From the NCBI RefSeq assembly GCF_026107415.2, contig NZ_JAPCHX010000005.1, forward strand, positions 434,001 through 498,000: a stretch of 64,000 bases of DNA. The letters run 5' to 3'. The stretch's first letter is position 1. Each line of letters begins with the position of its first letter. Shown piece after piece: positions 34,724 through 44,083 of this stretch. Origin of the DNA: Microbacterium sp. MPKO10. GTDB taxonomy: Bacteria > Actinomycetota > Actinomycetes > Actinomycetales > Microbacteriaceae. A program made the translations under genes and the position numbers. The notes under the pieces are model-generated. The model was not told the DNA's origin, ran no database searches, and was given only the letters and a program-made list of their open reading frames with translations.

Positions 34724-36024
34724 TTCGCTGGCTCCTCAGATTCGCTCGATCGCGCAGGCTGACGGAATGCGAGCCGTGACCAGTCGGCATCGAGCGTGCT
34801 TAACACGCTCTCCGTGTCAGCACCAAGCATGATGGACTGGGCGTAGTTAAAAACGGGAATTGTCTTTGGAATCAAGACGGAGGGCCCCTGATAGATCTTG
34901 CTGTCGTTGTAATACGGAATCATCCCGGCAATGCGCGGATCTGACGGATCAGGAGCGTCTTTGGTCGGGATAAACCCCAGCTGGGACTCGTTGTACTGCT
35001 GGATGATCTCGGGTTGAAACAGGTACTCGAGAAAGTCTCGCGCGGCGTCCTTGTGCTGCGAGCCTTCGGGGATCATGGCGGCAAGGTCGACGTTAACACG
35101 CACACTCAGATCCGTTGGATCCTCAGTCATGGGCAGCGGGAAGGTGCCCAGTTCGAGATCCGGGTCGGTCTTCGCGATCTCGCTGAACGCCCACGGACCC
35201 TGCAAATACATCGCTGCTTGACCCTTGGCGAACGCCAGATTGCCGTCACCGTACCCTCGACTTGCGGCGTCCACGTTAGTGTACGAGTTGCCAAGCTCGA
35301 CGATCTTCTCGAGCGATTCTGCAAAATCCTTCTGGAAAGATGTCGTCGAATTCGGTCCGACTTCGTCGCCTTCACTCTCGAGGCGTTCGAAGAAGTCGAT
35401 GACATCAAGGCTCCCACCGATGGCGTAGTCAAACCAGCCCTGTCCCACGGTCCAGTCGTCTTTGAATGTGGCGTAGAACGGGGTTACGCCTGAGCCTTTC
35501 AGCGTCTCGCAAACCGCCACGAGTTCGCTCCAAGTTCGAGGGACGTCGAGATCATGCTCGGCAAAGACCTTCTTGTTGTAGATCACGGATGCCGCCATGA
35601 TCGAGTACGGAAGTGCACTTGTCCGGCCTTCGCAATGGCCGTACTGGTCCATGTACGGCTGGAGGTCAGGTCGGATGCTGTCGGCTGCTTGTGTGCTCGA
35701 CAGGTCACTCAGTGCACACCGCTCGATGAATCGGGAGACCTCCATGTTGTAGTTGGCTAGCATCAAGTCGGGTGGGTTTCCACGGACGAAACTGGCTGAG
35801 ACCACATCGACACCTGACGTGTCCAGCTCGACGGTGACGTCTTCCTGCGATGCGTTGTACTCGGCAACCAGGTCGGTCATGAATGAGATCGCCTCGCGCT
35901 TGCTGAAGGTGAAGCGGACGGTCTCAGAGCCGTCCATGCTGCAACCTGTCAGTAAGCTGCCCGCGATAGCGAAACCGAGCGTTGCGGCAAGTGTTCGCAC
36001 GACACCTTTTACTCTCATAGACAC
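34720..36024 (-). CDS. Sugar-binding lipoprotein of the ABC transporter
   Basis: A 434-residue extracellular solute-binding protein (family 1, MalE-like). The N-terminus is a lipoprotein signal with lipobox LTGC (Cys about 28), so the protein is anchored on the outer face of the membrane. It has typical segments such as YSIMAASVIYNKKVF and GQAAMYLQGPWAFSE. It is the first gene of the operon binding protein-permease-permease-glucosidase, pointing to an alpha-glucoside. Start GTG 36024 has AAGGGA 5 nt upstream; ATG 36018 is an alternative. An AT-rich operator lies 20 bp upstream. Confidence 0.92.
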   Translation of the reverse strand: MSMRVKGVVRTLAATLGFAIAGSLLTGCSMDGSETVRFTFSKREAISFMTDLVAEYNASQEDVTVELDTSGVDVVSASFVRGNPPDLMLANYNMEVSRFIERCALSDLSSTQAADSIRPDLQPYMDQYGHCEGRTSALPYSIMAASVIYNKKVFAEHDLDVPRTWSELVAVCETLKGSGVTPFYATFKDDWTVGQGWFDYAIGGSLDVIDFFERLESEGDEVGPNSTTSFQKDFAESLEKIVELGNSYTNVDAASRGYGDGNLAFAKGQAAMYLQGPWAFSEIAKTDPDLELGTFPLPMTEDPTDLSVRVNVDLAAMIPEGSQHKDAARDFLEYLFQPEIIQQYNESQLGFIPTKDAPDPSDPRIAGMIPYYNDSKIYQGPSVLIPKTIPVFNYAQSIMLGADTESVLSTLDADWSRLAFRQPARSSESEEPAK

Positions 36025-36043
36025 CGTTGTCCCTTCAAATCAC

Positions 36044-36068
36044 ATTAGATTTAGATACTAAATGTAAT
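36044..36068. promoter_or_regulatory. Operator of the ROK repressor
   Basis: ATTAGATTTAG-ATA-CTAAATGTAAT is an inverted repeat with one mismatch in 11-bp arms, lying between the divergent sugar operon and the ROK gene. AT-rich dyads of this shape are typical sites of ROK/NagC-type sugar repressors. Confidence 0.75.
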
Positions 36069-36163
36069 GGCACAATTTATCTTGTGTCAATCTCGACGCG
36101 GCACACATCGGAGTTGATTCATCGCTACGATCAAGGAAGGTAGATCGAGAGGAGGGCAGTGCA

Positions 36164-37378
36164 ATGGCGCAAGAGCAGCCCGTGTCAACCCGTGGCCCCC
36201 TGAACGCCTCAGCGATCCTCAGGTTCGCGTGGGACTCCCCAGCGTTCACTGCGAGCGACGCAATGAGTGCGACGCACCTCACCCGTTCGACAGTTATTGC
36301 GCTCTGCGATCTGTTGGTCGCTGAGGGCTGGCTTCGAGAGCTTGAGAATGCGCGAGCGGCCGGCGAATACAGCAAGGGTCGCCCCGCACGCCGGTACGTA
36401 CTCCGCGCCGATGCGGGGGTCGTTGTCGGATTGGATGCTGGACAACACCACCTGACCGCCATCGTCAGTGACCTCAGCGGACGCGAGTTGGCTCGTGTGC
36501 AGTCGTCAGCGAACCCAGATTCCGACATCGCCCGCGAACGACTCGCTGCCGCCGATGGAAGCGTAAACGGCGCCCTTCAAAAAGCGGGCGTGACTTCCGA
36601 TCGCGTCCTCTGCATCGTTGTGGGGGTCCCCGCCCCGACCGATGCTGATGGCCATTCGCCTGAAGGTCAGAATAGCTTCTGGCGGATCATGAATCCTGGC
36701 TACGCCGAGCACTTCTCGAAACGAGGATGGCCGACCGTGGTAGAGAACGATGCAAATCTTGCCGCGATCGCAGAAGGATGCCGCGGACGAGCTGCGGGTG
36801 CCTCGTCGTTCGTCACTTTGCTCTCGGGCGAACGATTCGGAGCGGGTTACGTCGTCGACGGGCGCCTCGTTCGCGGCGCGCAGGGGGGAGCAGGCGAAAT
36901 GCGGCTTTTGTCACTCGTCGAAGGTGTCGGATCACCGGATGGGATCGGCGCGCTGGCACGTGACTGGCTCCACAAGGCCATCGCGCAAAACGTCGTGCCT
37001 CCTTCCAGCGCCCTGGCTGGGCTCCCAGAACACGAGCAGGATGCACGGACGGTCTTCCGCGCAGCCGACGCCGGTGATTCGTTCGCACTCTCGATCATTG
37101 ATCGCATTGCCGAGCGACTCGCACGCATCTGCGCGGTTCTCGCTGGTTTACTCGACGTGGAGCGAATAGTTGTCGCAGGTGCCGTGGCTACGAGCATCGG
37201 ACCGCTTCTGGAACGCACAGCTCGTCGGCTTACTGAGCTCACTCATCCACCAGCGCCCGAACTCACCGCGTCGACACTGAGCGACAACGTCGTTAGCATC
37301 GGCGCCGTCGCCCACGCCCTCGAGTATGCACGGGACCACGCACTCACCATGACCGTTGCCCCGCCGACCTCCGCCTAA
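36164..37378 (+). CDS. ROK-family sugar repressor lacking the zinc motif
   Basis: A 404-residue ROK transcription factor: an N-terminal winged helix (SDAMSATHLTRSTVIALCDLL, about 28-48) and a sugar-kinase-like core with GLDAGQHHLTAIVSD and VENDANLAAIAEG (the catalytic-type Asp). The zinc motif CxCGxxGCxE and its histidine, normal in ROK proteins, are absent: the matching part reads GGAGEMRLLSL. It should therefore still bind sugar but not zinc, and probably lacks kinase activity. It is divergent from the sugar operon over an AT-rich palindrome and is its likely repressor. No clear start ribosome site beyond AGGGCAG. Confidence 0.88.
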   Translation: MAQEQPVSTRGPLNASAILRFAWDSPAFTASDAMSATHLTRSTVIALCDLLVAEGWLRELENARAAGEYSKGRPARRYVLRADAGVVVGLDAGQHHLTAIVSDLSGRELARVQSSANPDSDIARERLAAADGSVNGALQKAGVTSDRVLCIVVGVPAPTDADGHSPEGQNSFWRIMNPGYAEHFSKRGWPTVVENDANLAAIAEGCRGRAAGASSFVTLLSGERFGAGYVVDGRLVRGAQGGAGEMRLLSLVEGVGSPDGIGALARDWLHKAIAQNVVPPSSALAGLPEHEQDARTVFRAADAGDSFALSIIDRIAERLARICAVLAGLLDVERIVVAGAVATSIGPLLERTARRLTELTHPPAPELTASTLSDNVVSIGAVAHALEYARDHALTMTVAPPTSA

Positions 37379-37465
37379 TCAAAACGCGTCCGTATCTTTC
37401 CCCACATCGCCATTTCGTGAGCGCACCCCCTGTTGCCCGCGCGCTTCCCGACGTAGCCTGAGGGC

Positions 37466-37768
37466 ATGGTCGATCGAATCAGCGCAGAAGAGTTCAGTGA
37501 GGCTCCCGGCGTCGCTGACTGGGAGGCAGACGAGGCGAGCGCCACTGCCACGTTCGCGACGGGGACGTTCTCAGACGGAGTCTCGTTCGTCGACGAGATC
37601 GGGGCTCTTGCGGATGCCGCCGAGCACCACCCCGATGTCGAGCTCACGTATCCGGCCGTCACCGTCACCCTCACCACACACGAGGTCGACGGTCTGTCGG
37701 AACGCGACGTCGATCTGGCGAGGCAGATCTCGCAGGTCGCACACGACAGCGGCATCCACGCCACGTGA
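37466..37768 (+). CDS. phhB: Pterin-4a-carbinolamine dehydratase
   Basis: A 100-residue protein of the 4a-hydroxytetrahydrobiopterin dehydratase family, which removes water from a pterin carbinolamine. The active-site motif EHHPDVELTYPAVTVTL (about 53-69) with its His pair and the later THEVDGLSERDVDLA are characteristic, and the length is normal. Some members act as DCoH transcription coactivators. Start ATG 37466 has TAGCCT 6 nt upstream, a leaderless pattern. It is followed by the META lipoprotein gene after 4 nt. Confidence 0.88.
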   Translation: MVDRISAEEFSEAPGVADWEADEASATATFATGTFSDGVSFVDEIGALADAAEHHPDVELTYPAVTVTLTTHEVDGLSERDVDLARQISQVAHDSGIHAT

Positions 37769-37772
37769 TCCC

Positions 37773-38138
37773 GTGCCGGTGATCAGGCGACAGATACGGA
37801 TGCTGGCGGGCGCCGCCGCGCTGGCACTCTGCCTGACAGCATGCTCGTCGGGCGAGGAGGTGTTCCCGGGCTCGTGGGGAAGCGATGCGACGGGCGAACC
37901 GAGCCTCACGATCGACGACGACAGCTCGTTCGAGGGAACCGATGGCTGCAACCATCTCTCGGGGCAGGGCACGGTCTCTGGTGACACGTTTCGATTCGGG
38001 AACTTCGTCACCACGCTGAAGGCCTGCGAGGGGGTCGACCAGTGGTTGGCCAAGGCCGACACGGCACAGGTCATCGACGGTGACCTCGTCGTCTACGGGC
38101 AGGACGGCGAGAAGATCGGAACGCTCGCCGGCGAGTAG
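37773..38138 (+). CDS. META-domain lipoprotein
   Basis: A 121-residue exported lipoprotein: signal with lipobox LTACSS (Cys about 24) and a META-like domain (GSWGSDATGEPSLTIDDDSSFEGTDGCNHLSG, with the paired Cys of DGCNHL and LKACEG). META domains are found in heat-shock HslJ-type envelope proteins of unknown activity. Start GTG 37773 is 4 nt after the pterin dehydratase stop, so translation is probably coupled; GTG 37779 or ATG 37800 are alternatives. Confidence 0.75.
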   Translation: MPVIRRQIRMLAGAAALALCLTACSSGEEVFPGSWGSDATGEPSLTIDDDSSFEGTDGCNHLSGQGTVSGDTFRFGNFVTTLKACEGVDQWLAKADTAQVIDGDLVVYGQDGEKIGTLAGE

Positions 38139-38180
38139 CCCAGCACAGCGGGTTCCGGCTCCACTCAATTGTCGCCGACG

Positions 38181-41100
38181 TTACTCCGTACGTGCGCCGC
38201 CGTGCTCCACAAGCCGGATGAATGCGCTCAGCTGCGCCAACTCGTCGGGCGTGTGCGGCAGGTAGTCGACGAGCGCGGGCGACGAGACGAGGTATGCCGC
38301 CCACTGCGCGCGGGAGATCGACACGTTCAGCCGATTCTTCATCAACAGAAATCCCATACCCCTCGGCGCTTCTGACGAGTCGGATGCTGCAAGGCTCACG
38401 ATCGCGATGACGGCTTCCTGCCCCTGGAACTTGTCAACGGTTCCCACGCGGATGCGCGTGTAGCCCGCCCGATCGAGTGCGACACGGATCTCGCCCACCT
38501 GCGCGTTATACGGCGAGACCACGATGATGTCTCGTTCGGTCAGTGGATCCCTCTCACGGTTGTCATCGGGATCCGTCCAGGCACGACCGAGATTCTCGCG
38601 CACGATGTCGACGACGCACGCGGCCTCCTGCGGTGATGACGTCGCGTTTCCGGTGTGCTCGATCGCGCGCATGTGCAGCCCGGGTTCGAGACCCGCGAGG
38701 TGACGAGCCCCCGCACACGCGTGTGAGCGAAGCGCTCCGTCGTATGACAGTTCAGACACAACGGCGGTGACTTCGTCGCGCATCCGCCTACTCTCGGCAA
38801 GAAAGTAGCCGAGGTCGTCGGGCAGCACGTCGTGACCGGCGCTCACCCAGCCAAGCGCTGACTCGTCAACGGGCTCGGGATGCGTGCCCTGACTCACTTG
38901 GGGCAGCTGCTGCGGGTCGCCGAGAAGCACGAGGTTGCGTGCGGCAACGCTCGCGGCGATCGTCGATCCGAGAGAATACTGCCCGGCTTCGTCGACGACG
39001 AGCAGATCGAGGTCGCGGCGGCCGACGTACGCGGGGTTGCTGAATGTCCATGCGGTGCCGCCGATCACGTAGCCGGTGGCCGCGTGATCAAGCCCGAATG
39101 TCAGATATTGCTTTCGGTCGAGCGCCGTGAATGCGTGGTCAGCGTCATCGCCCTGTTTGAGTGCCTTGCCGACCAGTGACGCGTCGAGTCCCGCGCTCGT
39201 CACGACCCGGTCGAGAACGTTCTCGACGACGGCGTGCGATTGTGAAACGACTCCGATCTTCCACTTGTGCTTTCGCACGAGTTCGGCGATGAGATGCGAG
39301 GCGAGGTAGGTCTTGCCCGTTCCGGGCGGGCCCTGCACGGCAAGGTATGAAGTGTCGAGATCACGCACGGCAGCCGCCACATCGACTACGTTGTCGCCGG
39401 AGCGCGGCAGAGAACCGCGGTGCGTACGAGGTGGAACGCGCCGCAGCAGGTCGAGCACGGGATCGTGCGGAAGCGCTGCGGCAATCGCATCGGGGTCGGA
39501 TGCCGGTGTCGCCCCGGCCTCGGTGAGGGCGGTCAGAATGTTCTGCCCCCACCAGGCAATCGCGTCGACCTGCGTTCCCGGGTGGGGTGGGCTTTCGGGC
39601 GTGAGGGCGACGGGCATCACTGTGTACGGGTCAACGCCCTTGGCGAGTGTCTCTTCAAGCAGCATCCGCCCGTCATCGAAGACCTCGAGAACGGTGACGG
39701 TCTTGGCGAGGCGCGCGCCGGGATCTCCGCGCTCGTCGTGCCACGGCCCGGGGTAGTCGTAGAGGGCGGAAGGTTTGGCTCCCGGTTTCACCGTGCTTCC
39801 CGGTGCCCACGACCCACGCACGATCAGGTGTCGTCGGTCGGAGCGTTGCTTGCCCTCGCGATGCCAGTCGCGGTCGAGCACAGCCCGCTCGATCACAAAG
39901 CAGTCACGGGTGTCGGCCCACTCATCGATCGGTTCGGCGGGCCGCGAGTAGTGACCCCACCAGAAGCTCTTCTGCTCGCGTCTGTGGTAGTCGATCGCTG
40001 CCGCGGCGATGCCGAGCGCCCTCTGATCTCCCGTGCGATCAATCGCAAGCGGGTCGCCGCCGAATGTCACGAGCTTCTCGTGCAGCGGCGACGGTTCGAT
40101 CTGGACGTCGTCGCGATCGTCAGTGGTGAGCGACTGCACTCCCGCATCGCGAGCGAGGCCGAGCAGCCAATCGCGCAGCCGCAGCGTCGAGACGCAGTCG
40201 TACTCGTTGTAGTCGGCGATCGACTGCAGCATGCGCTGCGCCTCGGCCGCGGCATCCGAATCTCCCGCCTGCCCCGCGGCCCTCAGTGCGCTGAAGTCGG
40301 CATACTCGGTGATCGAATCGCCCGCGTTTGTGACGTCGCCCTCGCGATGCTCGTCGCCCATGTACAGCGGTTCGAGCTTCTTGATCGAATACGACCGCGA
40401 CCCGACGCGCACGCTGTGGCGCACGATCGGGTAGAGGTCGACGAGCACGTGAGCGCGCAGCAGCTCATCGACGTATGCCTCACCCACGCCGTGCCGCCCG
40501 GCAAGCGACAGCAGGTGCGTGCGCTCATACGACGCGTAGTGGTAGATGTGCATATTCGGATGCTGTTCCCGCCGACGCCGCACGTAACTGAGAAAGTCGA
40601 GCAGGGCCTGGCGCTCCTCGACGAAGCTGTGCGCCCAGAAGGCTCTGAAAGTGCCGTCTGACTCGATGAGACCGAACAGATAGTCGAGCCCCCATTCAGT
40701 CATTCCGTCACCGCGCGCCTCGCTATACAACGGATCTCCCTCGAAGTCGAAGAAGATGTCTCCGGGGTCGGGCTGGGGAATCGCGGCTAGTGCGGCAGGA
40801 TCGACAACGCGCACCGCGGGGGCCGCGTGCCCCTGTCCGCCGACAGCATCCGTCCCGTGGCTTTCACTCTCACGCTGAAGTCGTGCCTGTTCGCGCAGGC
40901 CCGTGAACGTCGCCTCCGTCATGTCGGGAACGGGACCGGATGCTGTCGCGAGCGCGTCAATCGTGTCGATTCCCGCTTCGAGAAGTCGCGTCCGCTGCCG
41001 GGTGCTGAGCCCCGCGACGAGCAGAACATCGCGATGCTCGTGCACGGCCTCCTCGCACTGATCGCATCGCCCGCATGCGACATACCGTGCATCACCCCAC

Positions 41101-41756
41101 GCCAGGGCGTCTGACGCCGCGAGCCGCTCATCGATGATGCGGTGCAGGCGGGCAACGCGACGTCGGTAGACGGGAATGATGTCGGCAAGACGGTGTTCGC
41201 TGTGGCTGCCATCGCCGAGGATCAGCCGTGCTATCGGTGAGACCCGGATGCCGAGAGCCGCCATCTTCTCCCCATATGCCGCGAGCTGCAGCAGTGCCGT
41301 GATCTTCGCCGACCGCGCGAGTTTCGTATCTTGCACCTCGTAACTGCCGTCTGGGGTGCGCACGATGAAGTCGGCGAATCCCACGAACGAGCCGTCCCAG
41401 AAGGTGGCTTGAAAGACCACGTCGGCGCCTGTTTCGAACGCGGAGAGCGTCGCGTCGGCGGCATCCTGGAGGTGCTCTGCCGACATCGATGCAGGGCGGT
41501 CGATCTCGACGACGCCCGTGCCAAAGCGATCACGATACTCCTGCAGCACGCGCGCTTCGTGCTCGTCGCCCAGCGCTGACGTTCGACGGTTCATGGCATC
41601 GCGTTCTTCAACGATAGGAGCGATGCGTCCAAGCTTCCCGTCAAGCTTCCGCAAGAACGCCCACTCGCAGGTCGACGCCTGTGTGAGGTCGCTCGCGCTC
41701 GTCACTACGTGGGGCGTGCCGTGGGCAGCATCCGCCGGTTCAGAGCGCAGAAACAC
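38181..41756 (-). CDS. TM0106-family RecB-like nuclease fused to a Dna2-like helicase
   Basis: A 1191-residue multidomain protein. Order: an N-terminal PD-(D/E)xK nuclease of the RecB type (with the Asp and EVQDTKLAR about residues 105-125), a middle RNase-H-like part (DIFFDFEGDPL), then a superfamily-1 helicase of the Dna2/Upf1 type with Walker A GPPGTGKTYLA, Walker B DEAGQ and TVDKFQGQE near the end. It probably processes DNA ends or RNA-DNA hybrids in repair. Start: GTG 41756 is chosen because GAGGAGG lies 6-7 nt upstream; the frame is open to 41777. Confidence 0.88.
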   Translation of the reverse strand: MFLRSEPADAAHGTPHVVTSASDLTQASTCEWAFLRKLDGKLGRIAPIVEERDAMNRRTSALGDEHEARVLQEYRDRFGTGVVEIDRPASMSAEHLQDAADATLSAFETGADVVFQATFWDGSFVGFADFIVRTPDGSYEVQDTKLARSAKITALLQLAAYGEKMAALGIRVSPIARLILGDGSHSEHRLADIIPVYRRRVARLHRIIDERLAASDALAWGDARYVACGRCDQCEEAVHEHRDVLLVAGLSTRQRTRLLEAGIDTIDALATASGPVPDMTEATFTGLREQARLQRESESHGTDAVGGQGHAAPAVRVVDPAALAAIPQPDPGDIFFDFEGDPLYSEARGDGMTEWGLDYLFGLIESDGTFRAFWAHSFVEERQALLDFLSYVRRRREQHPNMHIYHYASYERTHLLSLAGRHGVGEAYVDELLRAHVLVDLYPIVRHSVRVGSRSYSIKKLEPLYMGDEHREGDVTNAGDSITEYADFSALRAAGQAGDSDAAAEAQRMLQSIADYNEYDCVSTLRLRDWLLGLARDAGVQSLTTDDRDDVQIEPSPLHEKLVTFGGDPLAIDRTGDQRALGIAAAAIDYHRREQKSFWWGHYSRPAEPIDEWADTRDCFVIERAVLDRDWHREGKQRSDRRHLIVRGSWAPGSTVKPGAKPSALYDYPGPWHDERGDPGARLAKTVTVLEVFDDGRMLLEETLAKGVDPYTVMPVALTPESPPHPGTQVDAIAWWGQNILTALTEAGATPASDPDAIAAALPHDPVLDLLRRVPPRTHRGSLPRSGDNVVDVAAAVRDLDTSYLAVQGPPGTGKTYLASHLIAELVRKHKWKIGVVSQSHAVVENVLDRVVTSAGLDASLVGKALKQGDDADHAFTALDRKQYLTFGLDHAATGYVIGGTAWTFSNPAYVGRRDLDLLVVDEAGQYSLGSTIAASVAARNLVLLGDPQQLPQVSQGTHPEPVDESALGWVSAGHDVLPDDLGYFLAESRRMRDEVTAVVSELSYDGALRSHACAGARHLAGLEPGLHMRAIEHTGNATSSPQEAACVVDIVRENLGRAWTDPDDNRERDPLTERDIIVVSPYNAQVGEIRVALDRAGYTRIRVGTVDKFQGQEAVIAIVSLAASDSSEAPRGMGFLLMKNRLNVSISRAQWAAYLVSSPALVDYLPHTPDELAQLSAFIRLVEHGGARTE

Positions 41757-41849
41757 GAAGACCTCCTCAAAACGCACGACGGTGTGCCGTGCATCATCAG
41801 GTTAGAGGCTGGCACCGACACCCGAGGAGGGTGAGCGTTCGCTACGGCA

Positions 41850-41883
41850 GCTGGCCCGGCGTGCGTGCGCACACCGGGCCAGC
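41850..41883. terminator. GC hairpin after the ABC operon
   Basis: GCTGGCCCGG against CCGGGCCAGC, a perfect 10-bp stem with a 14-nt loop, 22 nt beyond the stop of the ABC permease gene on the minus strand. There is no T-run, so it is either a T-less terminator or a bidirectional stem. Confidence 0.65.
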
Positions 41884-41904
41884 TCTCGCGAGGGCGACCG
41901 CTCC

Positions 41905-42627
41905 TTAGCGAGCCTGTGCTCTGCGTACCAGAATCGCCCACGCCACGGCACCGATGATTCCAATCGCGAGAACCACGCCCATCCAAGGCACCCATCCCAT
42001 CGAGAGCAGAGAAAAGAGCCACGCCGCAAACTCGTCATTGAGAATGGCGCCCATGACGGCGCACAGACCAGCGAGCATGAACAGGGCAAGAAGAATCCAG
42101 AGCGAGAACTGCCCCCAGCGATTGACCATGGTCGTCGCAGCAGCACCGACGAACATGAACGCCGAAATGACCAGAAATGTCTGGATCAGCGTCTGCCAGG
42201 CGGGCCCAACACCCGTGTAGAAGACGTCGAAGAATCGGATGTGGAGGCCCCAGCCGGTGGTCGCCTCTTCAATCACTTTGCCGATCGTCACGACGACCGT
42301 GAAGATGGCGGCGAGCCCCAGAAACACCAGAGCGGTGCCGCGTGCGAACTCGCGCCGCGTCAGCCCGAGACCGGTCGCGAGCGGGAAATACTGGGTCATC
42401 GCCGCGATGCCAAAACCCATGAGTGGCCCGAGTAAGGCGAAGATCGCGCCGTTCCATCGCATGCCCTGGTACATGTCTGTGAGGTCCGAGGCGCTGCTGG
42501 TGACGCTGTTCGCGATGATCCCGACAACGAGGATGACGGCGAACGAGAAGCTCATGATCATGAGCGGCTGCCCGATGACCGTAAAGCGGTTAGCGGTGTG
42601 CAGGTTCACAACTGGTCGAATTCGCAT
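41905..42627 (-). CDS. ABC transporter permease (YtrA-operon type)
   Basis: A 240-residue integral membrane protein with about six helices and no soluble domain; the N-terminus starts MRIRPVVNLHTANRFTV and the only notable loop is LGLTRREFARGTALVF. It is the membrane half of the exporter whose ATPase is encoded 12 nt upstream, in the order gntR-ATPase-permease. Homologous units in Gram-positive bacteria respond to cell-envelope stress or antibiotics; the substrate here is unknown. Confidence 0.82.
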   Translation of the reverse strand: MRIRPVVNLHTANRFTVIGQPLMIMSFSFAVILVVGIIANSVTSSASDLTDMYQGMRWNGAIFALLGPLMGFGIAAMTQYFPLATGLGLTRREFARGTALVFLGLAAIFTVVVTIGKVIEEATTGWGLHIRFFDVFYTGVGPAWQTLIQTFLVISAFMFVGAAATTMVNRWGQFSLWILLALFMLAGLCAVMGAILNDEFAAWLFSLLSMGWVPWMGVVLAIGIIGAVAWAILVRRAQAR

Positions 42628-42639
42628 GATTCCTGACTT

Positions 42640-43521
42640 TCACGCAGTGACGGTGGAACGCTGAGCGTCCGTCGTCAGATGGACGATGAGGTTTTGAAGC
42701 GAGACGGGAGACACTGACAGATCTGCGCGCTGGGCAGCATCCTGATCTCCCTCGTTCGCGATGAGCGTGGCAGACGCGAGCCCACCCATGCGCTCCTGAG
42801 CGATGACCTCGCGGTTTGCGACGAAGGCGTCGACGTCGGCGGCGCGACCCGAGATTTGAATGGCGTGTCCGCGGAGTTCCTCGGTGTCGCTGTCCAACAG
42901 CACACGACCCTCGTCGAGGACGACGACGTGCTCAAGCAGGTTGGCCGCTTCATCGATGTGGTGGGTCGATAGCACGACCGTGCGGGGATACTCGGCGAAG
43001 TCAGAAAGCAGGCGGTCATAGAAGATCTGGCGGGCGACAGCATCCAGACCCAGGTAGGGTTCGTCGAAGAAGGTCAGCGGTGCACGCGAGGCCAGACCAA
43101 TGATGATGCCGATCGCACTGAGCTGACCGCGCGAGAGTTTCTTGATGAGCCGCTTGGTCGGCAGGCGGAAATCGTCGACAAGACGCCCGGCAAAAGAGTC
43201 GTCCCAGTTGGGGTAGACGGATGCTGCGACGGTGAGCACGTCTCGCGCTCGGAACGTGTCGGGGTACTTCTGGCTTTCCTGGATGAAGCAGGTCTGCGCC
43301 AAGATCTCAGCGTTCTCCACCGGATTCTCACCGAAGACCGTCATCGCGCCTTTCGTAGCGAAGATCTGCCCCGTGAGCAGCTGCATGAGCGTGGTTTTTC
43401 CGGCGCCGTTGCGGCCGAGAAGCCCGTAGATGCGGCCGGGCTCGAGGTCGATCGTGACGCCATCGACCGCGCGGACGTCTTTGTACGTCTTGGCGAGATC
43501 ACGCGTAGATATCGCGGTCAT
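42640..43521 (-). CDS. ABC transporter ATP-binding protein
   Basis: A 293-residue ATPase. Walker A is GRNGAGKTT (about residues 36-44), the signature is LSRGQLSA (variant of LSGGQ), Walker B is LTFFDEP and the switch is STHH. The 70 residues after the nucleotide fold form the C-terminal extension common to exporter ATPases with unclear substrates. Its start overlaps the GntR stop by 4 nt (ATGA), so it is translationally coupled to the regulator. Confidence 0.92.
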   Translation of the reverse strand: MTAISTRDLAKTYKDVRAVDGVTIDLEPGRIYGLLGRNGAGKTTLMQLLTGQIFATKGAMTVFGENPVENAEILAQTCFIQESQKYPDTFRARDVLTVAASVYPNWDDSFAGRLVDDFRLPTKRLIKKLSRGQLSAIGIIIGLASRAPLTFFDEPYLGLDAVARQIFYDRLLSDFAEYPRTVVLSTHHIDEAANLLEHVVVLDEGRVLLDSDTEELRGHAIQISGRAADVDAFVANREVIAQERMGGLASATLIANEGDQDAAQRADLSVSPVSLQNLIVHLTTDAQRSTVTA

Positions 43522-43877
43522 GATTGTGCCTCTTTCGTGATCAGAGCGATTAAGTCTTTAGTGCTGATGCCGAGCTTCGCGGCCTCATGTACAAGAGGGG
43601 CGACGTACTCTGCGGCGAACGACGTCTGCCGTGATTCCTTCAGCTGGCGCGTGGCGCCGGTTGCGACGAACATGCCGATTCCCCTCCTCTTGTAGAGGAT
43701 TCCGGAGTCCACAAGGCGATTGAGCCCTTTGCCGGCCGTGGCCGGGTTGATGCGGAGGAAGGCAGCGAGCTCGTTTGTCGAGGGCACGGCCGTTTCTTCC
43801 GGGTATGTGCCGTCGAGGATGTCGTTCTCGATCTGCTCTGCGATCTGAACGAACAACGGGCGACTGTCATCAAGCAT
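43518..43877 (-). CDS. GntR-family regulator, YtrA type
   Basis: A 119-residue short GntR protein with a winged helix (PLFVQIAEQIENDILDG, VPSTNELAAFLRINPATAGKGLNRL, about residues 7-58) and only a small C-terminal helix pair, the YtrA subfamily form without a ligand domain. These repress their own operon that carries an ABC exporter; a perfect palindrome 17 bp upstream is the likely site. It is the first gene of the operon. Confidence 0.9.
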   Translation of the reverse strand: MLDDSRPLFVQIAEQIENDILDGTYPEETAVPSTNELAAFLRINPATAGKGLNRLVDSGILYKRRGIGMFVATGATRQLKESRQTSFAAEYVAPLVHEAAKLGISTKDLIALITKEAQS

Positions 43878-43894
43878 CCTGTGTGACTCCTCGT

Positions 43895-43920
43895 TGGTTC
43901 ATTACTCAACTAATGAACCA
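43895..43920. promoter_or_regulatory. GntR/YtrA operator
   Basis: TGGTTCATTA-CTCAAC-TAATGAACCA is a perfect palindrome with 10-bp arms, directly upstream of the gntR start. The spacing and AT-rich inner arms match known YtrA-type sites. Confidence 0.85.
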
Positions 43921-44083
43921 TAGAACCTAACTCATGTCAAGATGATCGCTGAGATTCGTCGGCATCGGCAGTCACGGAAAGCCGCACGCATCGAAGCGCC
44001 CATGGAGTTGCCGTCTTACGCGCGACAAAGACAACTGCGCCCGAGTAGCGGCGCAGCACTAACCTGCTTTCCAGACAGGCAAA

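Noticed and set aside
41850-41883. Binding site for the ABC operon regulator
   Set aside because: The GC palindrome lies after the last gene of the operon and is better explained as a terminator stem.
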